Shown here one piece after another: positions 56,136 to 64,000 of a stretch of 64,000 bases of DNA. Source of the DNA: Arthrobacter sp. SLBN-112 (lineage in GTDB: Bacteria; Actinomycetota; Actinomycetes; Actinomycetales; Micrococcaceae). Numbering within the stretch: the first letter of the stretch is position 1; every line of letters starts with the position of its first letter. The DNA lies in contig NZ_JAUSXY010000001.1 of assembly GCF_030944625.1 (NCBI RefSeq), forward strand, positions 3,534,001 through 3,598,000, in the 5' to 3' direction. The notes under the pieces are model-generated. The model was not told where the DNA came from. It ran no database searches and was given only the letters and a program-made list of their open reading frames with translations. The position numbers were made by a program, and so were the translations under genes.

Positions 56136-57197
56136 CTAGTTGGTCTTCTTACCCGCCGGCTTGGGCACTGCCTTGGAGGCAGGGCGGGCGGCAGGCTTCG
56201 GTGCAGCAGGCCTGGCCACCGGCTTCGGCGGTGCAGGCACGGCAGCGGGCTTCGGCGCCGCTGCCGCCGGCTTGGCGGCAGTTGCGGGCTTGGGCGCTGC
56301 AGCAGCAGCCTTCGGAGCCTCCTGCTTCGGAGCCTCCTGCTTCGGAGCCTCCTGCTTCGGAGCTTCCTGCTTGGGAGCTTCCTGCTTGGGGGCGGCAGCC
56401 TTGGGCGCCTCCTGCTTGGGAGCCGGGGCAGCCTTGGGTGCTTCCTCCTTGGCAGCTTCCTGCTCGGGAGCCGGTGCGGCAGGCGCCTCGACGGCGGCAG
56501 TTTCCTCCGGAGCCGTGTCCGGTTCCGTGGAAACGGTGAACCCTTCCGGGAGGAGGTCGGCCAGTGACTGGGTCATGGGCGCCTGGTCCGTGCCGGATGT
56601 GTCCACGCGGCCGGCCGCCTTGGCGTCGTTCTGTGCCTTCGCCTCGGCGCGCTGGGTGGCGCGGCGGGCTTCAGCCTTGGCCTCGGCCTTGTTCTTCAGC
56701 GGACCTACAACCATGACCATGTTCCGGCCATCGATGCGGGGGCTGGACTCCACCACGCCAACTTCGGCGACGTCGTCCGCGAAGCGCTGGAGCAGTCGGA
56801 TGCCCATCTCCGGGCGCTGCTGCTCACGGCCACGGAACTGGATCATGGCCTTGACCTTGTCCCCGGCGCCGAGGAAGCGAAGGGCGTGGCCCCGCTTGGT
56901 CTCGTAGTCGTGGGTGTCGATCTTGAGGCGGAAGCGGATTTCCTTCAGAACGGTGTTCGTCTGGTTCTTCCGGGCCTCACGCGCCTTGACCGCGGCCTCG
57001 TACTTGTACTTGCCGAAGTCCATCAGCTTGCACACCGGAGGCTTCGCCTGAGGTGCAACTTCAACGAGATCAAGGTCGGACTCGGCAGCCAGGCGCAGGG
57101 CATCCTCAATACGGACGATTCCTACCTGTTCACCTGCAGGGCCGACCAGCCGCACCTCGGGGACGCGGATACGCTCATTGATTCTTGGCTCGCTAAT
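56136..57197 (-). CDS. infC: translation initiation factor IF-3 with a long Ala/Pro/Lys/Glu tail, AUU start
   Basis: This 353-residue IF-3 has the N-domain ([21 protein letters not shown]), the linker and the C-domain ([27 protein letters not shown]) within the first 185 residues. The rest is a low-complexity tail with PKQEA repeats. The start codon is ATT at 57195-57197 (complement AAT), seven bases after GGAG; no ATG, GTG or TTG fits the conserved N-terminus. AUU initiation is known for infC in other bacteria, where it makes IF-3 limit its own synthesis. Confidence 0.93.
   Translation of the reverse strand: MSEPRINERIRVPEVRLVGPAGEQVGIVRIEDALRLAAESDLDLVEVAPQAKPPVCKLMDFGKYKYEAAVKAREARKNQTNTVLKEIRFRLKIDTHDYETKRGHALRFLGAGDKVKAMIQFRGREQQRPEMGIRLLQRFADDVAEVGVVESSPRIDGRNMVMVVGPLKNKAEAKAEARRATQRAEAKAQNDAKAAGRVDTSGTDQAPMTQSLADLLPEGFTVSTEPDTAPEETAAVEAPAAPAPEQEAAKEEAPKAAPAPKQEAPKAAAPKQEAPKQEAPKQEAPKQEAPKQEAPKAAAAAPKPATAAKPAAAAPKPAAVPAPPKPVARPAAPKPAARPASKAVPKPAGKKTN
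56311..56385 (-). repeat. 15-bp repeats encoding PKQEA in IF-3
   Basis: Five consecutive 15-bp units of TTCGGAGCCTCCTGC or a close variant start at 56311, 56326, 56341, 56356 and 56371. Each encodes five residues and stays in frame. Confidence 0.9.
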
Positions 57198-57516
57198 GTT
57201 AAAGCTCCTGTGTTTGTTGTTGTGTCCGGCAAATAGAGAAGGCCCCCAATTGCCGGAGCAATCGAAGGCCTCAGATAGGTTGGCGAAGCTGCCCCAAAAG
57301 GGCTGCACGAGCACGGCTCCGGCTTATGCCGGTTCCATGCCCAACCAGGTACCCGGCAACCTTTCGTCCCCCGGCGGTTCACAAGGAACCTGGGAAACAG
57401 CGGCTGACGCGGGTGGGAGAGAACTCCGCTTGCAAACTGCATGCCATTCTACAGAAAAAAGTCCCGCCAACGCTTCGAAGCGCTGCTGGGGACCCCATCG
57501 CTTGGAACGATCTCTG
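57198..57516 (-). promoter_or_regulatory. long infC leader with hairpins
   Basis: About 310 bases of untranslated leader precede the AUU start. Near its end, GAGGCC and GGCCTTC with an inner GATTGC/GCAATT pairing can form a stem-loop (57236-57272) followed by TCTCTATTTG. A short open frame in the leader looks non-coding. Long leaders with attenuators are common for infC-rpmI-rplT; control by L20 or IF-3 is inference. Confidence 0.5.
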
Positions 57517-57546
57517 AAATAACGACATCCAGTCGGTCTGTGTCAA
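57517..57546 (-). promoter_or_regulatory. infC operon promoter
   Basis: TTGACA (57541-57546) is followed 17 bases later by GTTATT, or 18 bases later by TTATTT. This is the best consensus -35 in the window and lies between the divergent infC and DUF1844 genes. Confidence 0.7.
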
Positions 57547-57556
57547 GCTTACCAGT

Positions 57557-57943
57557 ATGAGCACCTCAGACAGTAATTCGTACGTTTTCGAGCCCGCTGA
57601 CGCAGGCACGGACGTTTCACAGCAGATCCGCGACATCTCGGAGGTCCCCGCCATCGAGGTCATCACCACGGCCGCCGTGCACCTCATGAGCGCCGCCGCC
57701 GTGAAGCTGGGCCTCGCGGCGGAAGACAACGCCGCCGAACTCAAGGACCTGGACGAGGCCCGGAAACTGATCACCGCCCTTGCAGGCCTGGTTACCGCGG
57801 CCGCCCCGGAAATCGGCTCGCAGCACGCCGGACCGTTGCGCAATGGCCTCCGGTCCCTCCAGCTTGCCTTCCGTGAGGAGTCGCTGATTCCGGATGCTCC
57901 GGGCAAGGGCCCGGGCGAAAAGTACACCGGGGCCGTGAACTAG
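57557..57943 (+). CDS. DUF1844 family protein
   Basis: This 128-residue protein has the DUF1844 core (DISEVPAIEVITTAAVHLMSAAAVKLGLA, then DLDEARKLITALAGLVTAAAPEIG), an all-alpha domain of unknown function common in actinobacteria next to infC. The N-terminal 25 residues are polar. It is divergent from infC and ends at a strong hairpin. Confidence 0.85.
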   Translation: MSTSDSNSYVFEPADAGTDVSQQIRDISEVPAIEVITTAAVHLMSAAAVKLGLAAEDNAAELKDLDEARKLITALAGLVTAAAPEIGSQHAGPLRNGLRSLQLAFREESLIPDAPGKGPGEKYTGAVN

Positions 57944-57967
57944 CGCCGGGCTCCCCCACGCAGCGCC

Positions 57968-58005
57968 CGACGGCGGGACGACCATCCGAGGTCGTCCCGC
58001 CGTCG
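57968..58005. terminator. 16-bp hairpin between DUF1844 gene and convergent MFS gene
   Basis: CGACGGCGGGACGACC and its exact reverse complement surround a 6-base loop. The outer sequence CGCCCGACGGCGGG is shared with the palindrome at 2071-2118. Confidence 0.8.
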
Positions 58006-58015
58006 TCGTATCCCC

Positions 58016-58070
58016 GTAAAGGCGGCTCCTCAGGCGGTGCTGCCTTTACTCCGGCGCTTCGGAGCGCCGG
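58016..58070. terminator. two further hairpins past the MFS gene
   Basis: GTAAAGGC (58016-58023) pairs with GCCTTTAC (58042-58049), and CCGGCGCT pairs with AGCGCCGG (58051-58070) around a TCGG loop. With the 57968 hairpin these form a run of three stems separating two convergent genes. Confidence 0.6.
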
Positions 58071-58078
58071 AACGACGA

Positions 58079-59386
58079 CTACGGAGCAGTGGTACGGGCG
58101 GCCATCCCGCGCCGGCGCCGCTGGAGGGCCAGGCCCACCAGGCACAGCACAACGCCCGCGGTGCCGACGGACACGAAGCCGCCGGAGGGGCCCATCAGGT
58201 CGATGAAGATACCCGCGAGCGGCGAACCGAGGGCAACACCGGCCGTGAGGGCCGAGCCGTACCAGCCCATCGCCTCCCCGCGCCGCTCCTCCGGGACAAG
58301 GTCCGCCACCTTTTCGGAGGCCGCCGAGAGCACGGGAGCGCACAGCAGGCCGGGCAGGAGGGAGACGAAAGCCAGCATCCAGGTGTCGTGGGCGAGGGCC
58401 ATGGGCAGCGTCAGGGCCGCCATGCCCAGCAGCAGGATGACGGGCGGGACGGGCCGGTGCATGGCGCCGTAGATGACACCGCCCACCACGGAGGCCGCGC
58501 ACCAGAAGACGAAGACGATGCCGATTTCACTCTGGTGTCCGCCGCGCTCGAGGACGGCGACGATGCCAACGTCCGTGCCGCTGAGGACCATTCCGGCGCC
58601 CGCGGCGACGGCAAAGAGTGCCGCCACGGTGGCGGTGAACCAGGAGAAGCCGCCCGCCGGCCTCCCGCCCAGGCTCTCCTGCGGCGCAGCCGCGCCCGCG
58701 GGCGCCAGTTCCGCTGCGGCTTCCTGGACATGGGCCGGGGCTGTGGACAGTACGGCCGCTTCCGCAGCACGCTGCACATCTTCCACGCACTCAACGGTTT
58801 GGGCCTGGCTTCGGGTGGGCGGGTTGAACCACATGAGGAACAATCCGGCCAACGACGTCGCTATGCCCACCACGGTCAGGCCCGCGGTGGTGAACCCGCT
58901 GGTGGCCACGACGGCGCCCGCCGCCGGGCCGATCATGAACACCATCTCAGTGGTGATGGCGTCCAGGGCAAAGGCCGTGCGGCGCTGGTCACCGTCTGCC
59001 AGGACGCCCAGGGATTGCCGGACGACGCTGAAGATGGGCAGCGTGAGCAGGCCACCGACGAAGACCAGCGGAAGCAGCCACTGGTAGGAGACGTGCGGCA
59101 CGACGGACCAGATGATTGATTCCGAGATCACGGACGGAATCAGTGCCGTCCGCAGGCCCACGGTGTCAACGCGCCGGCCACGCCAGGGCGCGCCAAGGGC
59201 AATGCCAATAGTCATCACCGCCGCGGCAGCGCCGGCCGCGGCGTAGCCCTGGCCCAGCGTCAGGACGATGTGAAGCGTGAGCAGGACTCCGGCGGCCGAG
59301 TGCGGGATACGGGCGACCATGCCCACCAGCAGCAGCCGGCGGATTGGCCGGACGGCAAGCAACTCCCGGTAGAGAGCGAAATTCAC
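58079..59386 (-). CDS. MFS transporter
   Basis: This 435-residue 12-helix protein starts FALYRELLAVRPIRRLLLVGM and has a central cytoplasmic loop rich in Ala and Glu (about 200-235) and typical glycine-rich helices (GAPWRGRRVDTVG after helix 2). The substrate is unknown. The GTG at 59384-59386 has AAGGATCG upstream. It lies between sseB and the DUF1844 gene. Confidence 0.82.
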   Translation of the reverse strand: MNFALYRELLAVRPIRRLLLVGMVARIPHSAAGVLLTLHIVLTLGQGYAAAGAAAAVMTIGIALGAPWRGRRVDTVGLRTALIPSVISESIIWSVVPHVSYQWLLPLVFVGGLLTLPIFSVVRQSLGVLADGDQRRTAFALDAITTEMVFMIGPAAGAVVATSGFTTAGLTVVGIATSLAGLFLMWFNPPTRSQAQTVECVEDVQRAAEAAVLSTAPAHVQEAAAELAPAGAAAPQESLGGRPAGGFSWFTATVAALFAVAAGAGMVLSGTDVGIVAVLERGGHQSEIGIVFVFWCAASVVGGVIYGAMHRPVPPVILLLGMAALTLPMALAHDTWMLAFVSLLPGLLCAPVLSAASEKVADLVPEERRGEAMGWYGSALTAGVALGSPLAGIFIDLMGPSGGFVSVGTAGVVLCLVGLALQRRRRGMAARTTAP

Positions 59387-59444
59387 GACGCGATCCTTCA
59401 GGGTCTGCCCTGGCGCGGGCGGGGGTCACCCATCCGGCTGGCAG

Positions 59445-60329
59445 TTAGTCGGGAGCGCGCCTGAGTTTAATTTCCAGGGAATCGACGCGCTCCCCAAACA
59501 ATACATTCCGGGACCACTCCGCCTGCAGGCCGGCCACCAGTTCCTGGACCCCTGCCGCGTCCAGGCCGTCCTCAAGGTAGAGCACCACCTGGAGTTCGGG
59601 TCCGGCGCCGCCGCCGGGAACCACCGTGCCGTCGGCAGCGCCGGCGGCCACTCCGCTGCCGGGCAGGAGTTCGATGCCGCGGACCGCGGGGAACCCGGAG
59701 GCGGCACGGCCCAGTTCGCCGGCCAGCTCACGGTCCTCGTAGGAGGGGATCCAGTCATGCTGCTTGGCCAGGGCCCAGACGGCCGGGCGGCGGACCACGA
59801 ATGTGAGGTCGGCCCCGGGGTCCAGCACCAGGAGTTCGGCGCCCTCCGCGACGGCAGAGAGCGCGGCCCGGGCCGCGTACACCGCAACCGGCCGGGCCTC
59901 GGGGTGCCAGGCTGACAGCGCGGCTGCCGAGGTGAACGCCGGGAGCGCGGTCCGGCCGTCGGCGGCCTTCAGCGTGACCAGGGCCATGTCCGCCTGCTTG
60001 TCGGCGTGCAGCCCGTGCTCCGTTTCCGCCTCTTCGGCCAACTGCGCCACGATGGGGATGAACACCCGGGCCGTCGCCAGGGCGGATACCACGCCGGCTT
60101 CGCCGCCGCTCCCCTGCCGGAGCGCGGCAACGGCGGCGAGGTAGCCGGCGTCGGCTGTGCCGTCGTCGTCCTCGAAGTTGTGGATTTTGGCGTCCTCACC
60201 GGCAAGGCTGCGCCCGGCCCAAGGCTGGCCCGCGGAATCCCCGGCCCCGCCTGCCCCTGCGAGGGCTGCGGCGATATGACCTGGCAGTTGACGGGCTGCG
60301 GGACGTCCCTGCTCCTCGGCGTTGGACAT
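59445..60329 (-). CDS. SseB-family protein
   Basis: This 294-residue protein has the SseB N-terminal-type domain (residues about 60-190: ALATARVFIPIVAQ, ALVTLKAADGRTALPAFTSAAAL, LLVLDPGADLTFVVRRPAVW) and a C-terminal part with LQVVLYLEDGLDAAGVQ. Its cellular role is not known. It follows priA by 18 bases and is probably in the his transcript. Confidence 0.8.
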   Translation of the reverse strand: MSNAEEQGRPAARQLPGHIAAALAGAGGAGDSAGQPWAGRSLAGEDAKIHNFEDDDGTADAGYLAAVAALRQGSGGEAGVVSALATARVFIPIVAQLAEEAETEHGLHADKQADMALVTLKAADGRTALPAFTSAAALSAWHPEARPVAVYAARAALSAVAEGAELLVLDPGADLTFVVRRPAVWALAKQHDWIPSYEDRELAGELGRAASGFPAVRGIELLPGSGVAAGAADGTVVPGGGAGPELQVVLYLEDGLDAAGVQELVAGLQAEWSRNVLFGERVDSLEIKLRRAPD

Positions 60330-60347
60330 TGAATGGATCTTCCGGGC

Positions 60348-61094
60348 CTAGCGACGGCCGGCGACGTCGAGGGCTTCGGGCAGCGTGAATGCTCCGGCGT
60401 ACAGGGCTTTGCCCACGATGGCACCTTCCACGCCCAGCGGCACCAGGGAGCGGAGGACTTTCAGGTCATCGAGGCTGGAGATGCCGCCGGAGGCGACCAC
60501 GGGCTTGCCGGTCTTCTCCACCATCTGGCGCAGGAGTTCAACGTTGGGTCCCTGCAGGGTGCCGTCCTTGGTCACGTCGGTCACCACGTAGCGGGAGCAG
60601 CCGGCCTCCTCGAGGCGCCCCAGCACCTCCCAGAGGTCCCCGCCTTCCTTGGTCCAGCCGCGGCCGGCCAGCGTGGTTCCACGGACGTCCAGTCCGACGG
60701 CGATTTTGTCGCCAAAACGCTCGATGGCCCGGCGGGTCCACTCCGGATTTTCCAGCGCAGCGGTGCCCAGGTTGACCCGGGCAACGCCCAGGTCCAGGGC
60801 CGCTTCGAGGGTCTCGTCGTCGCGAAGTCCGCCGGAGAGCTCCACCTTGATGTCCAGCCGGCCTACGACGTCGCGGAGCAGGTCCGAGTTGGAGCCACGC
60901 CCGAAGGCTGCATCCAGGTCCACCAGGTGTACCCATTCGGCGCCTTGCTGCTGCCAATTCAGCGCCGCGTCAAGGGGCGTCCCGTAGCTGGTCTCGCTGC
61001 CGGCCTCGCCCTGGACCAGCCGGACGGCCTGGCCGTTGACGACGTCGACGGCTGGCAGCAGTTCAAGGACCGGCAGGTCATGTGCGGTGGTCAT
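60348..61094 (-). CDS. priA: phosphoribosyl isomerase A (HisA/PriA)
   Basis: This 248-residue TIM barrel isomerises ProFAR in histidine synthesis. In actinobacteria lacking trpF the same enzyme (PriA) also serves tryptophan synthesis, which I infer here. It shows [18 protein letters not shown] with the catalytic Asp, and [14 protein letters not shown] with the second Asp. I choose the ATG at 61092-61094 because GAGG lies six bases upstream; an ATG two codons earlier is possible. Confidence 0.93.
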   Translation of the reverse strand: MTTAHDLPVLELLPAVDVVNGQAVRLVQGEAGSETSYGTPLDAALNWQQQGAEWVHLVDLDAAFGRGSNSDLLRDVVGRLDIKVELSGGLRDDETLEAALDLGVARVNLGTAALENPEWTRRAIERFGDKIAVGLDVRGTTLAGRGWTKEGGDLWEVLGRLEEAGCSRYVVTDVTKDGTLQGPNVELLRQMVEKTGKPVVASGGISSLDDLKVLRSLVPLGVEGAIVGKALYAGAFTLPEALDVAGRR

Positions 61095-61170
61095 ACTCAT
61101 CCTCAGTGTTGGTGCTTCGGGGCAGGGGCAAGGGCGATCCGGCCGGCTGGAACGGCGCCGGCCGGCGGGG

Positions 61171-61329
61171 TCAGCTGGCGGGCAGCGTGAGCAGGTAGGC
61201 GGCCAGCAGCGACATGGCGGCCAGGACGTAGAACGATACCTGGGTCCACAGTGGCTTGTGCTGCTGCCGGAACGAGATGCCGCCGCCAATCAGGATGCCG
61301 GCGAGGCCCATCAGGAGTACGGACCACAT
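61171..61329 (-). CDS. 52-residue membrane protein between hisH and priA
   Basis: The frame starts [20 protein letters not shown] and ends [10 protein letters not shown], with two hydrophobic helices joined by [10 protein letters not shown]. The ATG at 61327-61329 directly abuts the hisH stop (TAGATG), implying coupled translation. Its tight fit, clean two-helix pattern and direction make it likely real. Its function is unknown; a small membrane protein is often annotated at this place in Arthrobacter-type his operons, as far as I recall. Confidence 0.75.
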   Translation of the reverse strand: MWSVLLMGLAGILIGGGISFRQQHKPLWTQVSFYVLAAMSLLAAYLLTLPAS

Positions 61330-62097
61330 CTAGGCGCCGCTGCCGGCTTCGGCCTGGGCGGCGCCGTGGCCGGTTTCTCCGGTGGCGGGCTTGCGGAGGT
61401 TTTCCACCCAGTTGCGCAGGAGCCGGGCGCCGGCGTCGCCGGACTTTTCGGGGTGGAACTGGGTTGCGCAGAGCGGCCCGTTCTCGACGGCGGCGATGAA
61501 CGGGCCGCCGTGCTCGGACCAGGTGACCAGGGGCGGCGCCATCCGTGGCTGGATCACGTCGAAGTTCCACTCCTGCACACCGTAGGAGTGCACGAAGTAG
61601 AACCGTTCGTTTTCGACGCCGGCGAACAGCTTGGAGCCTTCGGGCACCTTGACGGTGTTCCAGCCCATGTGCGGAACAACCTCGGCGCGCAGCGCCTCCA
61701 CCTTGCCGGGCCATTCACCGATACCTTCGGCTTCGGTGCCGTGTTCCACGCCGGCTTCGAAGAGGACCTGCAAACCCACGCAGATGCCCAGCACGGGGCG
61801 GCCGCCCGCCACCCGCCTGCCGATGAGCCGGATGCCGTCCACGGCCTTGAGTTCGCGCATCACGGTTTCGAATGCGCCGACGCCGGGCACCACCAGGCCG
61901 TCGGCGTTGAGCACGTCTTCCGGTTTGGCGCTGAGGATCACCTCCGCACCGGCGCGCTCCAGGGCGCGCACGGCGGAGCGGACGTTCCCGGACCCGTAGT
62001 CGAGTACCGTCACCGTGGGCTTCCCCTCGGGCGACGGGAGCTTCCGCGACGCGGCGGGATCGATGATCGCCCCGTCCTTGAGGACCTGGCCGCTCAC
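61330..62097 (-). CDS. hisH: imidazole glycerol phosphate synthase, glutaminase subunit
   Basis: This 255-residue class I glutamine amidotransferase supplies ammonia to HisF. The nucleophile is in [13 protein letters not shown] and the triad His/Glu are in [10 protein letters not shown]. The N-terminal 25 residues before [13 protein letters not shown] and an Ala/Gly-rich C-terminus are extra. The GTG overlaps the hisB stop by four bases (GTGA). No hisF gene lies within the window. Confidence 0.94.
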   Translation of the reverse strand: MSGQVLKDGAIIDPAASRKLPSPEGKPTVTVLDYGSGNVRSAVRALERAGAEVILSAKPEDVLNADGLVVPGVGAFETVMRELKAVDGIRLIGRRVAGGRPVLGICVGLQVLFEAGVEHGTEAEGIGEWPGKVEALRAEVVPHMGWNTVKVPEGSKLFAGVENERFYFVHSYGVQEWNFDVIQPRMAPPLVTWSEHGGPFIAAVENGPLCATQFHPEKSGDAGARLLRNWVENLRKPATGETGHGAAQAEAGSGA

Positions 62098-62720
62098 AGC
62101 GCACCCTTGGTGGACGGGATGCCCTCGACGCGGGGATCGGGTTCGACGGCGGCGCGCAGGGCGCGAGCGAAGGCCTTGAACTGCGCCTCCACGATGTGGT
62201 GCGGGTCCCGGCCGGCCAGGACGTTCATGTGCAGGCAGATGCCGGCGTGCAGCGTGATGGCTTCAAAGACGTGGCGGGTCAGGGAGCCGGTGAAGTGGCC
62301 CCCTATCAGGTGGTACTCCTGGCCCGCGGGCTCACCGCCGTGGACCAGGTAGGGGCGGCCGGACACGTCCACCACCGCGTTGGCGAGGGCTTCGTCCAGC
62401 GGCACGGTGGCCTCGCCGAACCTGCGGATCCCGGCCTTGTTCCCCAAGGCGGTCCGCAGGACTTCGCCAAACGTGATGGCCACGTCCTCCACGGTGTGGT
62501 GGACGTCGATGTGGGTGTCGCCGGTGGCCTTGACGGTCATGTCGATCAGCGAGTGCTTGCACAGTGCGGTCAGCATGTGGTCGTAGAACGGCACCGAGGT
62601 GTCGATATCGGACACGCCCGTTCCGTCGAGGTTGATCTCCACGAGGACGGAGGACTCGCTGGTGGCGCGCTCCATGCGGGCGGTCCGGGCCGCAGCCGTG
62701 TTCGATCCGGTTGAACTCAT
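62094..62720 (-). CDS. hisB: imidazoleglycerol-phosphate dehydratase
   Basis: This 208-residue manganese enzyme dehydrates IGP to imidazole acetol phosphate. Both metal-binding repeats are present: [17 protein letters not shown] with [15 protein letters not shown], and the second in [17 protein letters not shown] with [17 protein letters not shown]. The ATG at 62718-62720 has AAGGAT upstream. It starts 61 bases after the hisC stop. Confidence 0.95.
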   Translation of the reverse strand: MSSTGSNTAAARTARMERATSESSVLVEINLDGTGVSDIDTSVPFYDHMLTALCKHSLIDMTVKATGDTHIDVHHTVEDVAITFGEVLRTALGNKAGIRRFGEATVPLDEALANAVVDVSGRPYLVHGGEPAGQEYHLIGGHFTGSLTRHVFEAITLHAGICLHMNVLAGRDPHHIVEAQFKAFARALRAAVEPDPRVEGIPSTKGAL

Positions 62721-62781
62721 GGTGAAGGATCCTTAGTGGGAGAAGGAGTGGTTCAGGGCGTCCAGCGCCGCAGTATCAAGT

Positions 62782-63901
62782 CTAGGCGGGAAGCGCGGCG
62801 CGGCCGGCAAGAATGCGTTCCAGGGACGTGAGGAAGGCTGTGGTTTCGGCCTCAGTGCCGGCCGTGACCCGCAGGTGGCCGGGAATTCCCACGTCGCGGA
62901 TCAGCACGCCCGCATCCAGCAGTTCCTGCCAGACCTGGTGCGGGTTGTCCAGGCCGCCGAAGAACACATAATTGGAGTCGGATGCGGCCGGTTTCAGCCC
63001 CATCCTGGTCAACTCCGCCACAATACGGTCGCGCTGCTGCTTGATGTCCCGCACATCGGCCATCAGCGCTTCCCGGTGTTCCAGGGCTGCCAGCGCCGTG
63101 GCCTGCGTGATGGCGGACAGGTGGTAGGGCAGGCGTACCAGGCGCAGGGCATCGGTGACCTCCGGGGCCGCGGCCATGTAGCCGAGCCGGGCACCAGCGA
63201 GGGCGAACGCCTTGCTCATGGTGCGGGATACGATCAGCCGCTCCCTGCCGGGCAGCAGGGTCAGTGCGCTGGGGGTGCCGTCGTGGGCGAACTCGTGGTA
63301 GGCCTCATCCACAATGACGATGGTCTGGCTTGCGGTACCGGCCTCGTAGACAGCCTCCACGACGTCCAGTCCCAGCCCGGTGCCGGTGGGATTGTTCGGT
63401 GAGCAGAGGAACACGATGTTCGGCTGCAGTTCCCGGACCTGGCGGGCAGCGGATTCTGCGCTGAGGTCGTAGCCTTCCGCCCGGACACCGGTGATGTATT
63501 CGGTGTCGGTGCCGCTCGCCAGCAGGGGGTACATGGAGTACGTGGGGCGGGAAGCCCAGCGCGGTGCGGCCGGGGCCGCCGAAAGCCTGAAGAATCTGCT
63601 GCAGGACCTCGTTGGAGCCGTTGGCGGCCCACAGGTTGGTTTCGTCGAGGCCATGGCCAAGGTATTCCGCCAGGGCCTTGCGGAGATCGGTGAACTCCCG
63701 GTCCGGGTAGCGGTTGAGGCCTGCGGCGGCCTCCGTCACGGCGGCGCTGATGGCGGCGCGTACATCCGCGGGTACGCCATGGGTGTTCTCGTTGACGTTC
63801 AACAGAATGGGGACGTCCAGTTGGGGTGCCCCGTAGGGCGTCAGCCCGCGAAGGTTACTGCGGAGGGGTAGCCGGTTGAGGCGTTCTAGCTGGTCGTTCA
63901 C
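62782..63901 (-). pseudogene. hisC: histidinol-phosphate aminotransferase with a one-base frameshift
   Basis: HisC transfers the amino group to imidazole acetol phosphate. From GTG at 63899-63901 the frame reads [37 protein letters not shown] and [16 protein letters not shown]; after one extra C in the CCCC at 63543-63546 it continues as [16 protein letters not shown]. The PLP lysine is in VSRTMSKAFALAGARLGY and SPNNPTGTG is intact, to the stop at 62782. Removing one C restores a normal protein of about 370 residues. An essential biosynthetic gene broken only at a homopolymer suggests a sequence error. Confidence 0.88.
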
Positions 63902-63907
63902 CTGACC

Positions 63908-63936
63908 AGTTTAGTTGCCGTGGCAACTACCGGAAA
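63908..63936 (-). promoter_or_regulatory. his operon promoter with TAGTTGCC palindrome
   Basis: The -10 TAAACT (63908-63913) ends six bases before the hisC GTG. A palindrome with perfect 8-bp arms, TAGTTGCC and GGCAACTA around GT, lies at 63912-63929, between the -10 and a weak -35 (TTTCCG, 63931-63936). That is a classical repressor position. Beyond it, 63937-64000 shows only a GGCTTCC/GGAAGCC inverted repeat and no gene. Confidence 0.6.
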
Positions 63937-64000
63937 ATGTGACACCTTTGGCAGGCTTCCGGCGCGGCCCGCAGGAGGAGCCGAAGGAAGCCGGCGCGGG

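Noticed and set aside
57122..57442. Leader peptide gene upstream of infC
   Set aside because: The 106-codon frame overlaps the IF-3 start in another frame and has no Shine-Dalgarno sequence or composition bias.

Overview
The window is high-GC actinobacterial chromosome. Gene order, frequent GTG starts, a mycothiol-type DinB/maleylpyruvate-isomerase protein, PriA-type HisA and the rRNA sequences together suggest a member of the Micrococcaceae, close to Arthrobacter or Pseudarthrobacter. Most of it is conserved housekeeping backbone. From recall of the Mycobacterium tuberculosis map, several blocks follow the same order: tyrS / TPR protein / HAD phosphatase / small protein / tlyA / nadK / recN / pyrG / NUDIX / xerD; argCJBDFRGH; pheST; infC-rpmI-rplT-tsnR; and hisC-hisB-hisH-hisA.

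Layout. 0-2.1 kb: methylcitrate-cycle genes prpB (broken by one base) and prpC. 2.1-4.0 kb: a NUDIX hydrolase and an ECF sigma factor with a membrane partner. 4.1-12.5 kb: a minus-strand block xerD, ADP-ribose hydrolase, pyrG, recN, nadK, tlyA, a small protein and a HAD phosphatase. 12.5-14.4 kb: an Arg/Asp/Gly-repeat protein with a TPR-like middle and an acidic tail, carrying a 105-bp tandem repeat. 14.4-14.9 kb: non-coding DNA with a 32-bp tandem repeat. 14.97-20.4 kb: one 16S-23S-5S rRNA operon on the minus strand, without tRNAs. 20.9-25.2 kb: tyrS, a HelD/HelR-like helicase and a 3-methyladenine glycosylase. 25.3-27.3 kb: an Ada-AlkA fusion and Ogt, an alkylation-repair island. 27.3-28.6 kb: two small enzymes. 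28.8-37.5 kb: the complete arginine operon, behind an ArgR-type operator region.

37.6-44.8 kb is the most distinctive part. It holds a quinone oxidoreductase, a 1348-residue membrane synthetase with the A-T-(two membrane segments plus a soluble domain)x3 layout of epsilon-poly-L-lysine synthetase, a translationally coupled M1 zinc peptidase, and a convergent Sfp-type phosphopantetheinyl transferase read out of frame by one base. This cassette lies between argC and pheT, which I recall as near neighbours in mycobacteria. 44.8-48.4 kb: pheT and pheS. 48.6-54.3 kb: small accessory genes (HExxH protein, SIMPL protein, an SOS-box radical-SAM protein, MutT, MFS, CDF, GlsB). 54.3-57.2 kb: rRNA methyltransferase, rplT, rpmI and infC (AUU start). 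57.6-63.9 kb: DUF1844 protein, MFS, SseB, and priA/hisA, a small membrane protein, hisH, hisB and hisC (hisC broken by one base).

Two themes recur. First, three otherwise intact genes (prpB, the PPTase gene, hisC) each carry exactly one extra base in or beside a homopolymer, so residual assembly errors are the simplest explanation. Second, at least eight genes have a TANNNT hexamer exactly six bases before the start codon, the spacing expected for leaderless mRNAs. Short dispersed repeats (the AAGTGAGCGGGCGTT family and the GTTTCGACA[A/G]GCTCAACC family) lie between genes and, in argH and argD, inside the N-terminal coding sequence.
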